Of a stretch of 64,000 nt of DNA, positions 1-9,631 are shown piece by piece; position 1 is the first letter of the stretch; every line of letters starts with the position of its first letter. The position numbers and the translations under genes are program-made. This stretch comes from Bacteroidetes oral taxon 274 str. F0058 (GTDB lineage: Bacteria > Bacteroidota > Bacteroidia > Bacteroidales > Paludibacteraceae). The stretch covers positions 226,450 to 290,449 of the forward strand of contig GG774890.1 of assembly GCA_000163695.1 (NCBI GenBank), written 5' to 3'. The notes below the pieces were generated by a model that saw only the letters and a list, made by a program, of their open reading frames with translations, did no database searches and was not told the origin of the DNA.

Positions 1-1
1 A

Positions 2-421
2 ATATTACACATATACAGTTCGCAAATCCGGAGTTTAGATGGTATAGAGAAGCTTCCGATAAAGGAACTTTGCCTTGCTATAAACAATAAACTCGAAGAT
101 ATACATAAAATTAATGAAATATCCACCTTAGAGCGTTTGGACATTGAACGATGCAAAATGCTTACAGATTTTACCTTTCTAAGAGGGAATCCTTATATTC
201 AGGACTTGCTAATTGACAAGCCGGATTCGATTGATTTCATAGGGTATATGCCTAATTTGAAGAAAATTAATTTTTGGAATTGCAAAGACGGGAATATGAA
301 TCCCTTATTACAGTCTCAGTCTTTAGAAATTATAAATTTCTATCCCAATAAGAAGCATTATACTCATACTATCGAAGAAATAAATAAAGCAACATCGATA
401 AGAAGAGGATTAATCGTATAA
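2..421 (+). CDS. Leucine-rich-repeat-like protein, 3' part (5' end outside window)
   Basis: The frame is open from the first bases of the window to the TAA at 419-421, so the gene starts upstream and the internal TTG/ATG codons near 137-160 need not be its start. The visible ~139 residues show an LRR-like rhythm of Leu/Ile and Asn (LDGIEKLPIKELCLAINN, then STLERLDIERCKMLTDFTFL and MPNLKKINFWNC), each about 20-24 residues apart. It is AT-rich, like the Imm26-like gene that follows. LRR proteins of this kind often sit in toxin-immunity or surface-protein islands of Bacteroidetes. The exact function cannot be told from the fragment. Confidence 0.6.
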   Translation: MLHIYSSQIRSLDGIEKLPIKELCLAINNKLEDIHKINEISTLERLDIERCKMLTDFTFLRGNPYIQDLLIDKPDSIDFIGYMPNLKKINFWNCKDGNMNPLLQSQSLEIINFYPNKKHYTHTIEEINKATSIRRGLIV

Positions 422-559
422 TGTGGTGCTATTTCTTAATGATGGGGCAAGTTGCTCCTTAAAAAATCTGTCAAGAACACTTCTAAAAGTTACGATGTGC
501 CTACGCTAAGTCGCGATACTCAAAATTGGTTGATGAAAAAATAAAATAGTGTTAGAATA

Positions 560-1045
560 GTGAAGAAAATTATCGTCAATGCGGGAGAAATATTTTGTAT
601 TCCTCTGTTTATGCCCAAAGATGATTGGAAATTAAAGACCAAACTCTCTGATGAAGACTTAGATAAAGATTTTGCATTTGGAAGAGTTATTGAAACGAGT
701 TCTTCGGTTTTAGTAGAGATATTCAAAAAAATAGGTTCGGCTAAAACAAGTATAAGCGAAATAGAAGGTTCGGATATTTTGTTTTCGCCGTTGCAAATAT
801 TTTGGGACGGTGTCATAAAAAAACGGTGGCGAATAATCGGAAAAACAGAGAACTACGATAAATATAAACACTCCGATTATGATAATCTGAAAATGATATT
901 TGGAGCTGAGGGCGATTTTCGATTGAGAGATTTTTGCACACAAAAAGAAATACCGATTACAAGAGAAGAGTTTCGACAATATGAATTTTCAATAGTTTGG
1001 TATCCTATTGATTTAGAAAATAGGATATTAAAAGTTATTGGGTAG
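560..1045 (+). CDS. Imm26-like immunity protein (putative)
   Basis: 161 residues from a GTG start; no ATG is better placed. The opening, with a GEIFCIPL motif about residues 10-17 followed by a charged loop and FGRVIE (about 41-46), resembles the Imm26 family, small cytoplasmic proteins that neutralise polymorphic toxins. No signal peptide or membrane segment is visible. It follows the LRR-like fragment on the same strand and is AT-richer than gcvP downstream, which suggests an acquired accessory island. No toxin gene is visible in the window, so it would be an orphan or its partner lies to the left. Family assignment is from memory of the motif and is tentative. Confidence 0.5.
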   Translation: MKKIIVNAGEIFCIPLFMPKDDWKLKTKLSDEDLDKDFAFGRVIETSSSVLVEIFKKIGSAKTSISEIEGSDILFSPLQIFWDGVIKKRWRIIGKTENYDKYKHSDYDNLKMIFGAEGDFRLRDFCTQKEIPITREEFRQYEFSIVWYPIDLENRILKVIG

Positions 1046-1361
1046 ATATATCATCGGGTAAAGTCCCCTTTTCTGCCTTTGGCGCAATATCGGCGGATGT
1101 AGCTTTGTCGCAAAACCACAAAAAAGACTTTTTTAGATAACAATTTTACCTTTTTTAGGTTGTTTTTTTGAGTTGGTTCTTAGATATGTTTTGTCTGTTT
1201 GTCCCCTTTGTGTTTTTTAGAGTCGTTTTTTTTGCTGATTTTTAGCTATTTATGTGGCTTGTCGAATGCGGTAAATAATGTTTTTTTTAACAATAATTAT
1301 TTCGTACCTTTGTGCCCAATTTTTGTAATTAAATAAAAGTAAAAATATCGATTGTATAAAT
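1046..1361. other. Intergenic region with gcvP promoter
   Basis: 316 bases without a convincing gene. It is very T-rich, with several short poly-T runs (about 1127-1200) and a weak AACA/TGTT-flanked hairpin near 1140-1170 that could end transcription of the Imm26-like gene. The right end carries the gcvP promoter. Nothing else is recognisable. Confidence 0.6.
1305..1312 (+). promoter_or_regulatory. gcvP promoter, -7 box
   Basis: TACCTTTG matches the Bacteroidetes -7 consensus TAnnTTTG, followed by GTGCCC and about 50 bases of leader before the gcvP ATG. Confidence 0.7.
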
Positions 1362-4205
1362 ATGAATTTCAACGAGTTTTCAAAAAGGCATATCGGCATA
1401 TCCGAAAACGATTTGCCCAAGATGCTGCAAGCGGTAGGAGTAAGCTCTATCGATGAACTTATCAATCAGGTAGTTCCTGAGAAGATAAGACTAAAAAAAC
1501 CTCTCAATCTGCCCGAAGCAATGACAGAATATGAGTATCTGTCTCATATCAAAGACCTTGCGTCGAAAAATCTTATCTTCGACAACTATATCGGGCTTGG
1601 ATATTACGGCACGGCTACGCCGGCAGTCATTCTCCGCAATATTTTCGAAAATCCCGTGTGGTACACCTCGTACACTCCGTATCAGGCAGAGATATCGCAG
1701 GGTAGGCTCGAGGCGTTGCTCAACTTCCAGACTATGGTATGCGACCTGACGGCACTGCCTCTGACCAACTGCTCGCTGCTCGATGAGGGCACGGCTGCTG
1801 CCGAGGCTATGACGATGATGTTCGGCTTACGGTCGAAAGAACAGGTCAAAGAGGGTATCGATACCATCTTTGTAGACGAGAACATATTCCCGCAGACAAT
1901 GGACGTACTCAATACACGCTCTGTACCACAAGGTATTAAGGTTTTGGTTGGCGATTGGAAGGCGTTCGATTTCTCTACCAAAATATTTGGAGCCATTCTG
2001 CAATACCCCAATGGCGACGGACTAATAGAAGATTACGCCGATTTTGTAAAAAAATGCACCGAAGTGGGAGCAAAGACAGCCGTTGCTGCCGATATTATGA
2101 GCCTTGTGGTGCTCACACCTCCGGGCGAATGGGGAGCAGATATAGTTTTCGGTTCTACACAGCGTTTCGGTGTGCCTATGTCATACGGCGGTCCTTCGGC
2201 TGCATATATGTCTTGTAGAGAGGAGTTTAAGCGTAATATACCCGGACGTATCGTAGGTATATCCAAAGACGCCAACGGCAAGACCGCTCTACGTCTCGCC
2301 CTGCAAACACGCGAACAGCATATCAAACGCGAGAAGGCGACTTCGAATATCTGTACCGCTCAGGCTCTATTGGCTACTATGGCAGGCTTCTATGCCCTGT
2401 ATCACGGCAACGAAGGCTTGCAGAATATTGCGATGGAGATACACGTCAAAGCGTGCTTCTTGGCTAACGAACTCCAAAAACTCGGCTACAAACAGCTGAA
2501 CGAGACATTCTTCGATACTCTGAAGATAGAACTTGCCTCGGGAGTAGACAGGGAAAAACTCCGCAAAGAGCTCGAAGACAACTGGATAAACATTCGTTAT
2601 TTCGAAGAAAAAAATATAGTAGGCATCTCGGTCGATGAGACATCGTCGATGGAGGGACTTGCCGTTATGATAGGTGTTTTTGCCAAACTTGCAGGCAAAG
2701 AGCTGCCCGAAGTGAGTGAGATAAAAGGTATCTCTATCCCCGAATCGTTGCTTAGAAAGCAGAGTCCGCTTCGACACGAGATTTTCGAGAAATATCACTC
2801 CGAAACCGAGATGATGCGTTATATGAAGGCGCTCGAACGCCGCGATATTTCGTTGGCTCACTCTATGATTTCGCTCGGCAGCTGTACTATGAAACTCAAT
2901 GCCGCCGCCGAAATGTTACCGCTGAGCTGGTCGGAATTTGGAGCCATACACCCATTCGCTCCTGCTTGGCAGGCAGAAGGTTATCGTACGGTTATCAAAA
3001 ACCTCGAAGAATACTTGGCGGAAATCACCGGTTTTGCAGGTATATCGCTTATGCCTAATTCGGGAGCCGCAGGCGAATATACGGGATTGATGACAATTCG
3101 CCATTATCAGAAGGCACAGGGTCAGGGCAATAGAAATATAGTACTTATACCCGCCTCGGCACACGGTACTAATCCTGCGAGTGCTATTCAGGCAGGCTTC
3201 GACGTGGTGGTGGTAGCTTCCGACGAAAAAGGCAATGTAGACGTTGCCGACCTCAGGGCAAAAGCCGAACAGCACCGCGAAAACTTAGCCGCACTGATGA
3301 TAACATATCCTTCGACGCACGGTATTTTCGAACAAGATATATTGGATATAGTCGACATCATACACAAGAACGGCGGACAGGTATATATGGACGGAGCCAA
3401 TATGAATGCACAGGTTGGGCTTACCTCACCCGGATTCATCGGAGCCGATGTATGCCACCTCAACCTACACAAAACCTTTGCTTCACCTCACGGTGGCGGC
3501 GGTCCAGGTGTAGGTCCTATCGGTGTTGCCAAGCATCTGGTCGATTATCTTCCCCGCCATCGTTTCGAAGCCGACGGCAAACAGATAACAGCCGTATCGT
3601 CTTCGCCTTGGGGTAGTGCAGGTATATTGCCTATCACCTACGGCTATATCCGTATGATGGGCTCCGACGGTCTGAAGCTTGCTACCGAATGTGCTATCCT
3701 CAGTGCCAACTATCTATGTAAGAAGCTCGAAGCGGCTTACGGTATCGTCTATACCGGAGCAACGGGCAGAGTGGGACACGAGATGATACTCGACTGCCAT
3801 CAGTTCAAGAAATCGGGTATCACCGAAAGCGACGTGGCAAAACGTCTTATGGACTTCGGTTTCCACGCACCTACACTCTCGTTCCCTGTCCACGGAACAT
3901 TGATGGTAGAGCCTACCGAGAGCGAATCGCTTGCAGAGCTCGATAGATTTGTCGATACCCTGCTCGTTATCAGAGCCGAAATAGAAGAGGTAGAGGCAGG
4001 CAAGGCAGATGCCAAAGACAATGTACTCGTCAATGCTCCGCACCCCGACTATGTGGTCGTTGCCGACGAATGGAATCACCCGTATTCACGAGAGAAGGCA
4101 GCCTTCCCGCTCGAATGGGTCAGAGACAATAAGTTCTGGATAAAGGTGGCACGTATCGACAACGCATTCGGCGACAGAAACCTTTTCTGTAGCTGTATGT
4201 CGTAA
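1362..4205 (+). CDS. gcvP: Glycine dehydrogenase (decarboxylating), P protein
   Basis: 947 residues, the full length of the single-chain P protein. It decarboxylates glycine with PLP and passes the aminomethyl group to the lipoyl arm of GcvH in the cytoplasmic glycine cleavage system. The N-terminal half (NFNEFSKRHIGISENDLPKM) and the C-terminal half are the two homologous PLP-fold halves; the Schiff-base lysine is Lys704 in HLNLHKTFASPHGGGG, with a glycine-rich stretch after it. It has its own promoter and is followed by a strong terminator, so it is monocistronic here; gcvT and gcvH are not nearby. Start at the first ATG, which matches the family N-terminus. Confidence 0.97.
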   Translation: MNFNEFSKRHIGISENDLPKMLQAVGVSSIDELINQVVPEKIRLKKPLNLPEAMTEYEYLSHIKDLASKNLIFDNYIGLGYYGTATPAVILRNIFENPVWYTSYTPYQAEISQGRLEALLNFQTMVCDLTALPLTNCSLLDEGTAAAEAMTMMFGLRSKEQVKEGIDTIFVDENIFPQTMDVLNTRSVPQGIKVLVGDWKAFDFSTKIFGAILQYPNGDGLIEDYADFVKKCTEVGAKTAVAADIMSLVVLTPPGEWGADIVFGSTQRFGVPMSYGGPSAAYMSCREEFKRNIPGRIVGISKDANGKTALRLALQTREQHIKREKATSNICTAQALLATMAGFYALYHGNEGLQNIAMEIHVKACFLANELQKLGYKQLNETFFDTLKIELASGVDREKLRKELEDNWINIRYFEEKNIVGISVDETSSMEGLAVMIGVFAKLAGKELPEVSEIKGISIPESLLRKQSPLRHEIFEKYHSETEMMRYMKALERRDISLAHSMISLGSCTMKLNAAAEMLPLSWSEFGAIHPFAPAWQAEGYRTVIKNLEEYLAEITGFAGISLMPNSGAAGEYTGLMTIRHYQKAQGQGNRNIVLIPASAHGTNPASAIQAGFDVVVVASDEKGNVDVADLRAKAEQHRENLAALMITYPSTHGIFEQDILDIVDIIHKNGGQVYMDGANMNAQVGLTSPGFIGADVCHLNLHKTFASPHGGGGPGVGPIGVAKHLVDYLPRHRFEADGKQITAVSSSPWGSAGILPITYGYIRMMGSDGLKLATECAILSANYLCKKLEAAYGIVYTGATGRVGHEMILDCHQFKKSGITESDVAKRLMDFGFHAPTLSFPVHGTLMVEPTESESLAELDRFVDTLLVIRAEIEEVEAGKADAKDNVLVNAPHPDYVVVADEWNHPYSREKAAFPLEWVRDNKFWIKVARIDNAFGDRNLFCSCMS

Positions 4206-4219
4206 GTGATTGAACGAAA

Positions 4220-4266
4220 AAGAGATACGGGGAGGTATGCTTTTACGCTTCGTGTCTCTCTTTTTT
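4220..4266 (+). terminator. Rho-independent terminator of gcvP
   Basis: Stem GAGATACG (4222-4229) with CGTGTCTC (4251-4258), one U-G pair, followed directly by a run of T from 4261. Confidence 0.8.
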
Positions 4267-4303
4267 ATAGACTTGTATATGAATTATTGAAAAAAAATTT
4301 TTT

Positions 4304-4366
4304 ATGAAAAAAGTATTTAGTTTAGGACTGCTCATAGCAGCAACGATGTTGACTGTATGTAAATAA
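4304..4366 (+). CDS. 20-residue lipoprotein-signal-like ORF (possible remnant)
   Basis: ATG at 4304 opens a 20-codon frame reading MKKVFSLGLLIAATMLTVCK and then TAA. It has a basic start, a hydrophobic core and a lipobox-like LTVC, exactly a type II signal peptide, but only one residue follows the cysteine. It lies in the 420-base gap between gcvP and the amidotransferase/dipeptidase gene and is followed by its own hairpin and T-run. It may be the relic of a lipoprotein gene deleted after the signal, or a tiny lipopeptide. Whether it is translated is unknown. Confidence 0.35.
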   Translation: MKKVFSLGLLIAATMLTVCK

Positions 4367-4386
4367 GTTACGCGATAAGCTTGTAG

Positions 4387-4424
4387 AGGAGGTCGGTCGA
4401 GGGGCAGGCTTCCTCTTTTTTATT
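4387..4424 (+). terminator. Terminator-like hairpin after the 20-codon ORF
   Basis: GAGGAGG pairs with CTTCCTC (one G-U) across a 15-base loop, then a T-run (about 4417-4422). It lies about 20 bases after the stop of the short ORF. Confidence 0.55.
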
Positions 4425-4580
4425 AGATTTATTATGTGTTTTTTGTAGTCAGAGTCTTTTCCAGGGGAAATAACACACTTTCGGTAAAATATACAGATAC
4501 TAAGCTAATTTACTTATATCCATTTAGTCTGTAACTCATAATTTTCACTATTATAGATTGATTATCTCGGAAATATATTG

Positions 4581-4588
4581 TACTTTTG
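4581..4588 (+). promoter_or_regulatory. -7 box upstream of the amidotransferase/dipeptidase gene
   Basis: TACTTTTG matches TAnnTTTG, 38 bases before the ATG at 4627. Confidence 0.65.
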
Positions 4589-4626
4589 TGCTTTACAAAC
4601 CGACTTTTTTCAAGAAATAGTATAAA

Positions 4627-6381
4627 ATGAATATAAAACCTCTTATCGGTATCTCTGCAAACTACGGCGATAGTAACTCCAAGTTGGCGGAAAACTATTA
4701 TAAATCTGTCGTAGCTGTCGGCGGTGTACCTGTAATAATCCCCGTTACAGATGACCTTGCCACAATCGAAGCTATCGTCGGCAGGCTCGATGGTATACTT
4801 CTCAGTGGAGGTGGCGATATGCACCCTCGCTATTACAACGAAGAGCCCATACCCGAAAACGGTACCCCCGACGAACTACGCGACCGATACGATGTAACTC
4901 TGATAAAGTCGGCAGTAGAATATCAATTGCCTGTCTTGGGTATCTGTCGAGGAATGCAGGTTATAAATGCTGTTTTTGGTGGTTCTCTGTATCAGGATAT
5001 TAATGTACAATATGCGGACAAGAAGCCTATGTGTCATTCGCAAAACGAAGAACGTTCCGTTACGACTCAGACTGCTTCGGTTGTAACCGACTCGTTACTG
5101 TATAGTATTGTGAGTTGTAATACTTTGCCGATAAATAGCATACACCACCAGGCGGTGAAGCGTATTGCCGACGGATTCAGAGCTGTGGCTTTTGCCGACG
5201 ATGGAATATGCGAGGCGATAGAGAGCCTGTATTATCCTATTCTCGGAGTGCAGTGGCATCCCGAGCATTTGTCGGAGGCAGATGCAGTGGGCGAGCACTT
5301 CGACAATCCGCACCGAAAAATCTTCGGTTGGTTGGTCGATGAGGCGAAGATATTTAGCAGAGCCAAGAGGATACACCGCTCTTCGTACGTAATAGATTCG
5401 CATTGCGATACGCCTATGTTTTTCCACTATCCACAGGTCAATATTGTAGAAAACGACAAGTTGTGGGTCGATCCTGCCGATTTTGGAGAAAAAGACGAGC
5501 AGCCGCTTCTGTACGAGATTAAAGTAGATGCCCGCAAGATGAGACAGGGCAGGGTAGATGCTGTTTTTATGGTAGCCTATATACCGCAGAGCACACCCGC
5601 CGACGAGACGTATGGCAAAGCCGACAGGCTGCTTAACACGATAATAACCCAAGCAAAGGGTAGTGGCAATCGTATCTCTATTGCGACGTCTTATGCCGAG
5701 TTGTGCAATAATAAACGTAACGGTATCCCTACCGTATTCCTCGGTATCGAAAACGGCTGTGCCTTGGCAGGTAACCTTGATAATATAGACTATTTTTACA
5801 GGCTCGGAGTTCGTTATATCACGCTGTGCCACAATGGAGACAATCTGTTGTGCGACTCGGCTATGCAGAGCCTCGATACACATAACGGGCTCAGCGAATT
5901 CGGCAGGCAGGTCGTGCTCAAGATGAATGCTGTCGGTATGATGGTAGATGTCTCGCACGTCGGCGAAAAGAGTTTCTGGGACACCATAGCTCTATCGACG
6001 AAGCCTATCATTGCCTCACACTCCTGTTGTAAGGCTCTCCGTAATCATCCCCGCAACCTTACCGACGAGCAGATAAGGGCTATTGCACGCAGCGGTGGTG
6101 TGGTACAGATATGTCTGTACAAACACTTCCTCGCCGATACCGATGTAGCAACGGTAGCGGACGCCGTAAGGCATATAAAACACGTTGTAGAGCTGGTCGG
6201 GGTGGATTATGTGGGTATAGGCAGCGACTTCGACGGCGGTGGAGAGATAGCAGGATCTACATCGGAAAACCAGTTGATAAATATTACCAAGGCACTGATA
6301 AAAGAGGGTTTCGACGACGATGAAATATCTAAAATACTCGGCGGCAATTTACTCAGAGTCTTCCGAAGTATAACAGAATAG
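4627..6381 (+). CDS. Fused C26 glutamine amidotransferase / M19 dipeptidase
   Basis: 584 residues with two complete enzyme domains. Residues 1-~240 are a class I glutamine amidotransferase of the PuuD/C26 type, with nucleophile Cys107 in GICRGMQ and His211/Glu213 in WHPEH; relatives hydrolyse gamma-glutamyl bonds. Residues ~250-584 are a membrane-dipeptidase (M19) domain, with zinc ligands His259/Asp261 (DSHCDTP), bridging Glu375 (GIENG), His444 (DVSHVG), His465 (ASHS) and GSDFDGG (532-538). All catalytic residues are present in both. No signal peptide, so probably cytoplasmic. Together they could break gamma-glutamyl-dipeptide-like compounds, first at the gamma bond and then at the peptide bond; that is inference. 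Own promoter; no partner gene. Confidence 0.9.
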   Translation: MNIKPLIGISANYGDSNSKLAENYYKSVVAVGGVPVIIPVTDDLATIEAIVGRLDGILLSGGGDMHPRYYNEEPIPENGTPDELRDRYDVTLIKSAVEYQLPVLGICRGMQVINAVFGGSLYQDINVQYADKKPMCHSQNEERSVTTQTASVVTDSLLYSIVSCNTLPINSIHHQAVKRIADGFRAVAFADDGICEAIESLYYPILGVQWHPEHLSEADAVGEHFDNPHRKIFGWLVDEAKIFSRAKRIHRSSYVIDSHCDTPMFFHYPQVNIVENDKLWVDPADFGEKDEQPLLYEIKVDARKMRQGRVDAVFMVAYIPQSTPADETYGKADRLLNTIITQAKGSGNRISIATSYAELCNNKRNGIPTVFLGIENGCALAGNLDNIDYFYRLGVRYITLCHNGDNLLCDSAMQSLDTHNGLSEFGRQVVLKMNAVGMMVDVSHVGEKSFWDTIALSTKPIIASHSCCKALRNHPRNLTDEQIRAIARSGGVVQICLYKHFLADTDVATVADAVRHIKHVVELVGVDYVGIGSDFDGGGEIAGSTSENQLINITKALIKEGFDDDEISKILGGNLLRVFRSITE

Positions 6382-6763
6382 AGGTAAGTATGGAAATTAC
6401 GTTTCAATTTGAAAATATTTGCTTAATTTTACTAAATTAATAATAAAAGCAATAGACTTGCGGTAAAGACTAAATAAATGTAAGTCTAAAATAATCTTTA
6501 ATATTTAACGCTTGCAATATGTTGTTTTGCAGTGTATTGTGTGGCGGGTTGTGAGGAGCCCCTATTTGAGAGCGTAGCCGACTTTTGGCAGTTGTAGATG
6601 TATTGGCTTGATGTTCAGGCAGAAGGTTCTACGCTATTTATAATTTTTACGAACAGGTAGTTGAAAAAAAATATTTTTTTTCAACACACACAATTTTAAG
6701 AAAAATTATACGTTTAATATATGATAGATTTGAATAAAGCTATTTTGAAATAAATTAGTTGAA
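6382..6763. other. Long intergenic region before the HTH-like gene
   Basis: 382 bases without an ORF of substance. It holds a GC-richer patch (about 6538-6635) in which AGCGTAG near 6572 can pair with CTACGCT near 6631, so a structured leader or small RNA is possible but not identifiable. It ends in an A/T-rich stretch with the perfect palindrome listed separately. Confidence 0.4.
6660..6685. repeat. Perfect 26-bp palindrome
   Basis: GTTG, eight A, TA, eight T, CAAC: identical to its own reverse complement over 26 bases. It lies about 80 bases upstream of the small HTH-like gene. It could be an operator for a dimeric DNA-binding protein or an A-tract bend or cruciform. Confidence 0.7.
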
Positions 6764-6979
6764 ATGATGAAGAAGGACACTATTAAGAATAGTGAAATCA
6801 GAGTTCCTCACGGTGTTATGAAGCGGTTGAAGGACGATTTTGGTTGTTCTTATCCGTTTCTACGTAAGGTGCTCAAAGGTATGCCGAGCAGAGACGAACG
6901 TACAAGTATGATAAGAGAGGCTGCTGTCCAATACGGAGGGAAGTTTATTCAGGAATACGAATACAAGCCGGGTAAATAG
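6764..6979 (+). CDS. Small putative DNA-binding protein
   Basis: 71 residues, basic, no cysteines apart from one. Residues 17-60 (HGVMKRLKDDFGCSYPFLRKVLKG and on) look like a helix-turn-helix: helix, short turn at GCS, then a recognition-like helix PFLRKVLKG. The following EAAVQYGG resembles the tail seen in small phage- or element-type regulators of Bacteroides. Start at 6764 or the next codon (both ATG). It stands alone, with the palindrome upstream as a possible autoregulatory site. Exact family not recognised. Confidence 0.55.
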   Translation: MMKKDTIKNSEIRVPHGVMKRLKDDFGCSYPFLRKVLKGMPSRDERTSMIREAAVQYGGKFIQEYEYKPGK

Positions 6980-7105
6980 TATTTACCTCAGTATTTAATC
7001 TGAGTTATCATTGTTTTTTTTGTCTATTTGTTCGTCCTGTATGCAATTTGGGTATATATCGGGCGGATTGTTGTGGGAGGATATTGTTTTTTTGCGAAAA
7101 AATAG

Positions 7106-7113
7106 TACCTTTG
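7106..7113 (+). promoter_or_regulatory. eno promoter, -7 box
   Basis: TACCTTTG followed by CACAC, with a T-rich -33 region near 7084-7094. It places about 105 bases of leader before eno. Confidence 0.7.
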
Positions 7114-7222
7114 CACACTTATTTTGTGAATTATTTTTGCAAGTTGCGGGTTTATGCCAGATAATTTGTAGAGTTAGTAGTAAAAGGAATATAAATATTT
7201 AATCATTAGTATAATAAAATAA

Positions 7223-8503
<1,281 letters not shown>

Positions 8504-8539
8504 TACCGCTAAAAATTGTGTTTTAGTTATTAATAAAAA

Positions 8540-8582
8540 TAAGACCGAGAATTTCTTGCGAAAGAGTTTCTCGGTCTATTTT
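8540..8582. terminator. Bidirectional terminator between eno and prs
   Basis: Perfect 10-bp stem AGACCGAGAA (8542-8551) / TTCTCGGTCT (8568-8577), A-rich on the left and T-rich on the right, between convergent genes. Confidence 0.85.
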
Positions 8583-8602
8583 ATAGATAATCACCGTTTT
8601 GT

Positions 8603-9544
8603 TTAGAAAACGTATTGCTCGCTGATGGATTTGTTGTAGTATACGTTGGATATGGTTGAGCCAAACATATCAGCCACAGAGAGAACCTTCACCTTGGGGC
8701 ATTTTGCCGTATCGAACGGTATCGAGTCGGTGCATATAAGCTCTGTCAGTTCCGAGTCTGTCACGTTTTTGGCGGCGTTGCCCGACATTACGGCGTGCGT
8801 AACCATAGCTCTTACACTCTTGGCTCCGTTCTGCACCATTAGGTTGGCTGCCTTTGCCAGAGTGCCTGCGGTATCTGCCATATCGTCTATTATCACTACG
8901 TTTTTGCCTTGTACTTCGCCGATGATACTCATCGATGACACCTCGTTGGCTTTCTCTCTGCTCTTGTGGCACAATACGAGAGGGACACCCAGATGTTTGG
9001 CGTACGAGTTGGCACGCTTGGAGCCTCCCACGTCGGGCGAGGCTATCACCAAATTGTCGAGATTGAGGCTTTTGAGGTACGGGATAAATATGGTAGAGGC
9101 GTAGAGGTGGTCTACCGGTAAGTCGAAAAAACCCTGTATCTGGTCGGCGTGCAGATCCATCGTTATTATTCTGTCTACGCCTGCGGTACTTAGCAGGTCG
9201 GCGACGAGTTTGGCTGCGATAGATACACGGGGCTTGTCTTTACGGTCTTGGCGTGCCCAGCCGAAATACGGCATCACGGCGATAATCTTGTATGCCGAGG
9301 CGCGTTTGGCGGCGTCTATCATCAGCAACAACTCCATCAGATTGTCGGAGTTGGGGAAGGTAGACTGCACTATGAATACGTAACAACCGCGTACCGTTTC
9401 GTCGTAGTATACAGCAAATTCGCCGTCGGAGAAGGTTGTCTTTACTTTTTTACCGAGTTCGCAATCGAGCGATTCGCATATTTTCTGTGCTAAGTACTCT
9501 GATTTTTCGCCCGAAAAAATTTTGAAAGGGAGTTTGTGTGGCAT
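8603..9544 (-). CDS. prs: Ribose-phosphate pyrophosphokinase
   Basis: 313 residues. It makes PRPP from ribose 5-phosphate and ATP for nucleotide, His and Trp synthesis. Visible motifs are FSDGE (about 40-44), the flexible-loop KDKPR, the ITMDLHADQIQGFF signature (metal ligands) and the PRPP loop VVIIDDMADTAGT. The family N-terminus KIFSGEKSEYLAQKI follows the Met at once, so the start is secure. A promoter box overlaps the ispH stop, so prs can be transcribed separately from the murI-tsaD-ispH unit upstream. Confidence 0.96.
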   Translation of the reverse strand: MPHKLPFKIFSGEKSEYLAQKICESLDCELGKKVKTTFSDGEFAVYYDETVRGCYVFIVQSTFPNSDNLMELLLMIDAAKRASAYKIIAVMPYFGWARQDRKDKPRVSIAAKLVADLLSTAGVDRIITMDLHADQIQGFFDLPVDHLYASTIFIPYLKSLNLDNLVIASPDVGGSKRANSYAKHLGVPLVLCHKSREKANEVSSMSIIGEVQGKNVVIIDDMADTAGTLAKAANLMVQNGAKSVRAMVTHAVMSGNAAKNVTDSELTELICTDSIPFDTAKCPKVKVLSVADMFGSTISNVYYNKSISEQYVF

Positions 9545-9623
9545 TTTTTTAGACTTTTTTGATAGAAATATTGTTGAAAATTAATTAATTGTTCGTGTCC
9601 GGTCTCAATTGCCGTCGGCGTTA

Positions 9624-9631
9624 CAAAGTTA
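9624..9631 (-). promoter_or_regulatory. prs promoter, -7 box
   Basis: On the minus strand TAACTTTG, 80 bases before the prs start and overlapping the ispH stop codon. Confidence 0.65.

Noticed and set aside
1046..1361. Possible glycine riboswitch upstream of gcvP
   Set aside because: None of the conserved glycine-aptamer blocks can be found; the stretch is low-complexity T-rich DNA.
7011..7202. 63-codon frame just upstream of eno
   Set aside because: It covers the eno promoter, has no recognisable protein feature and no start signal.
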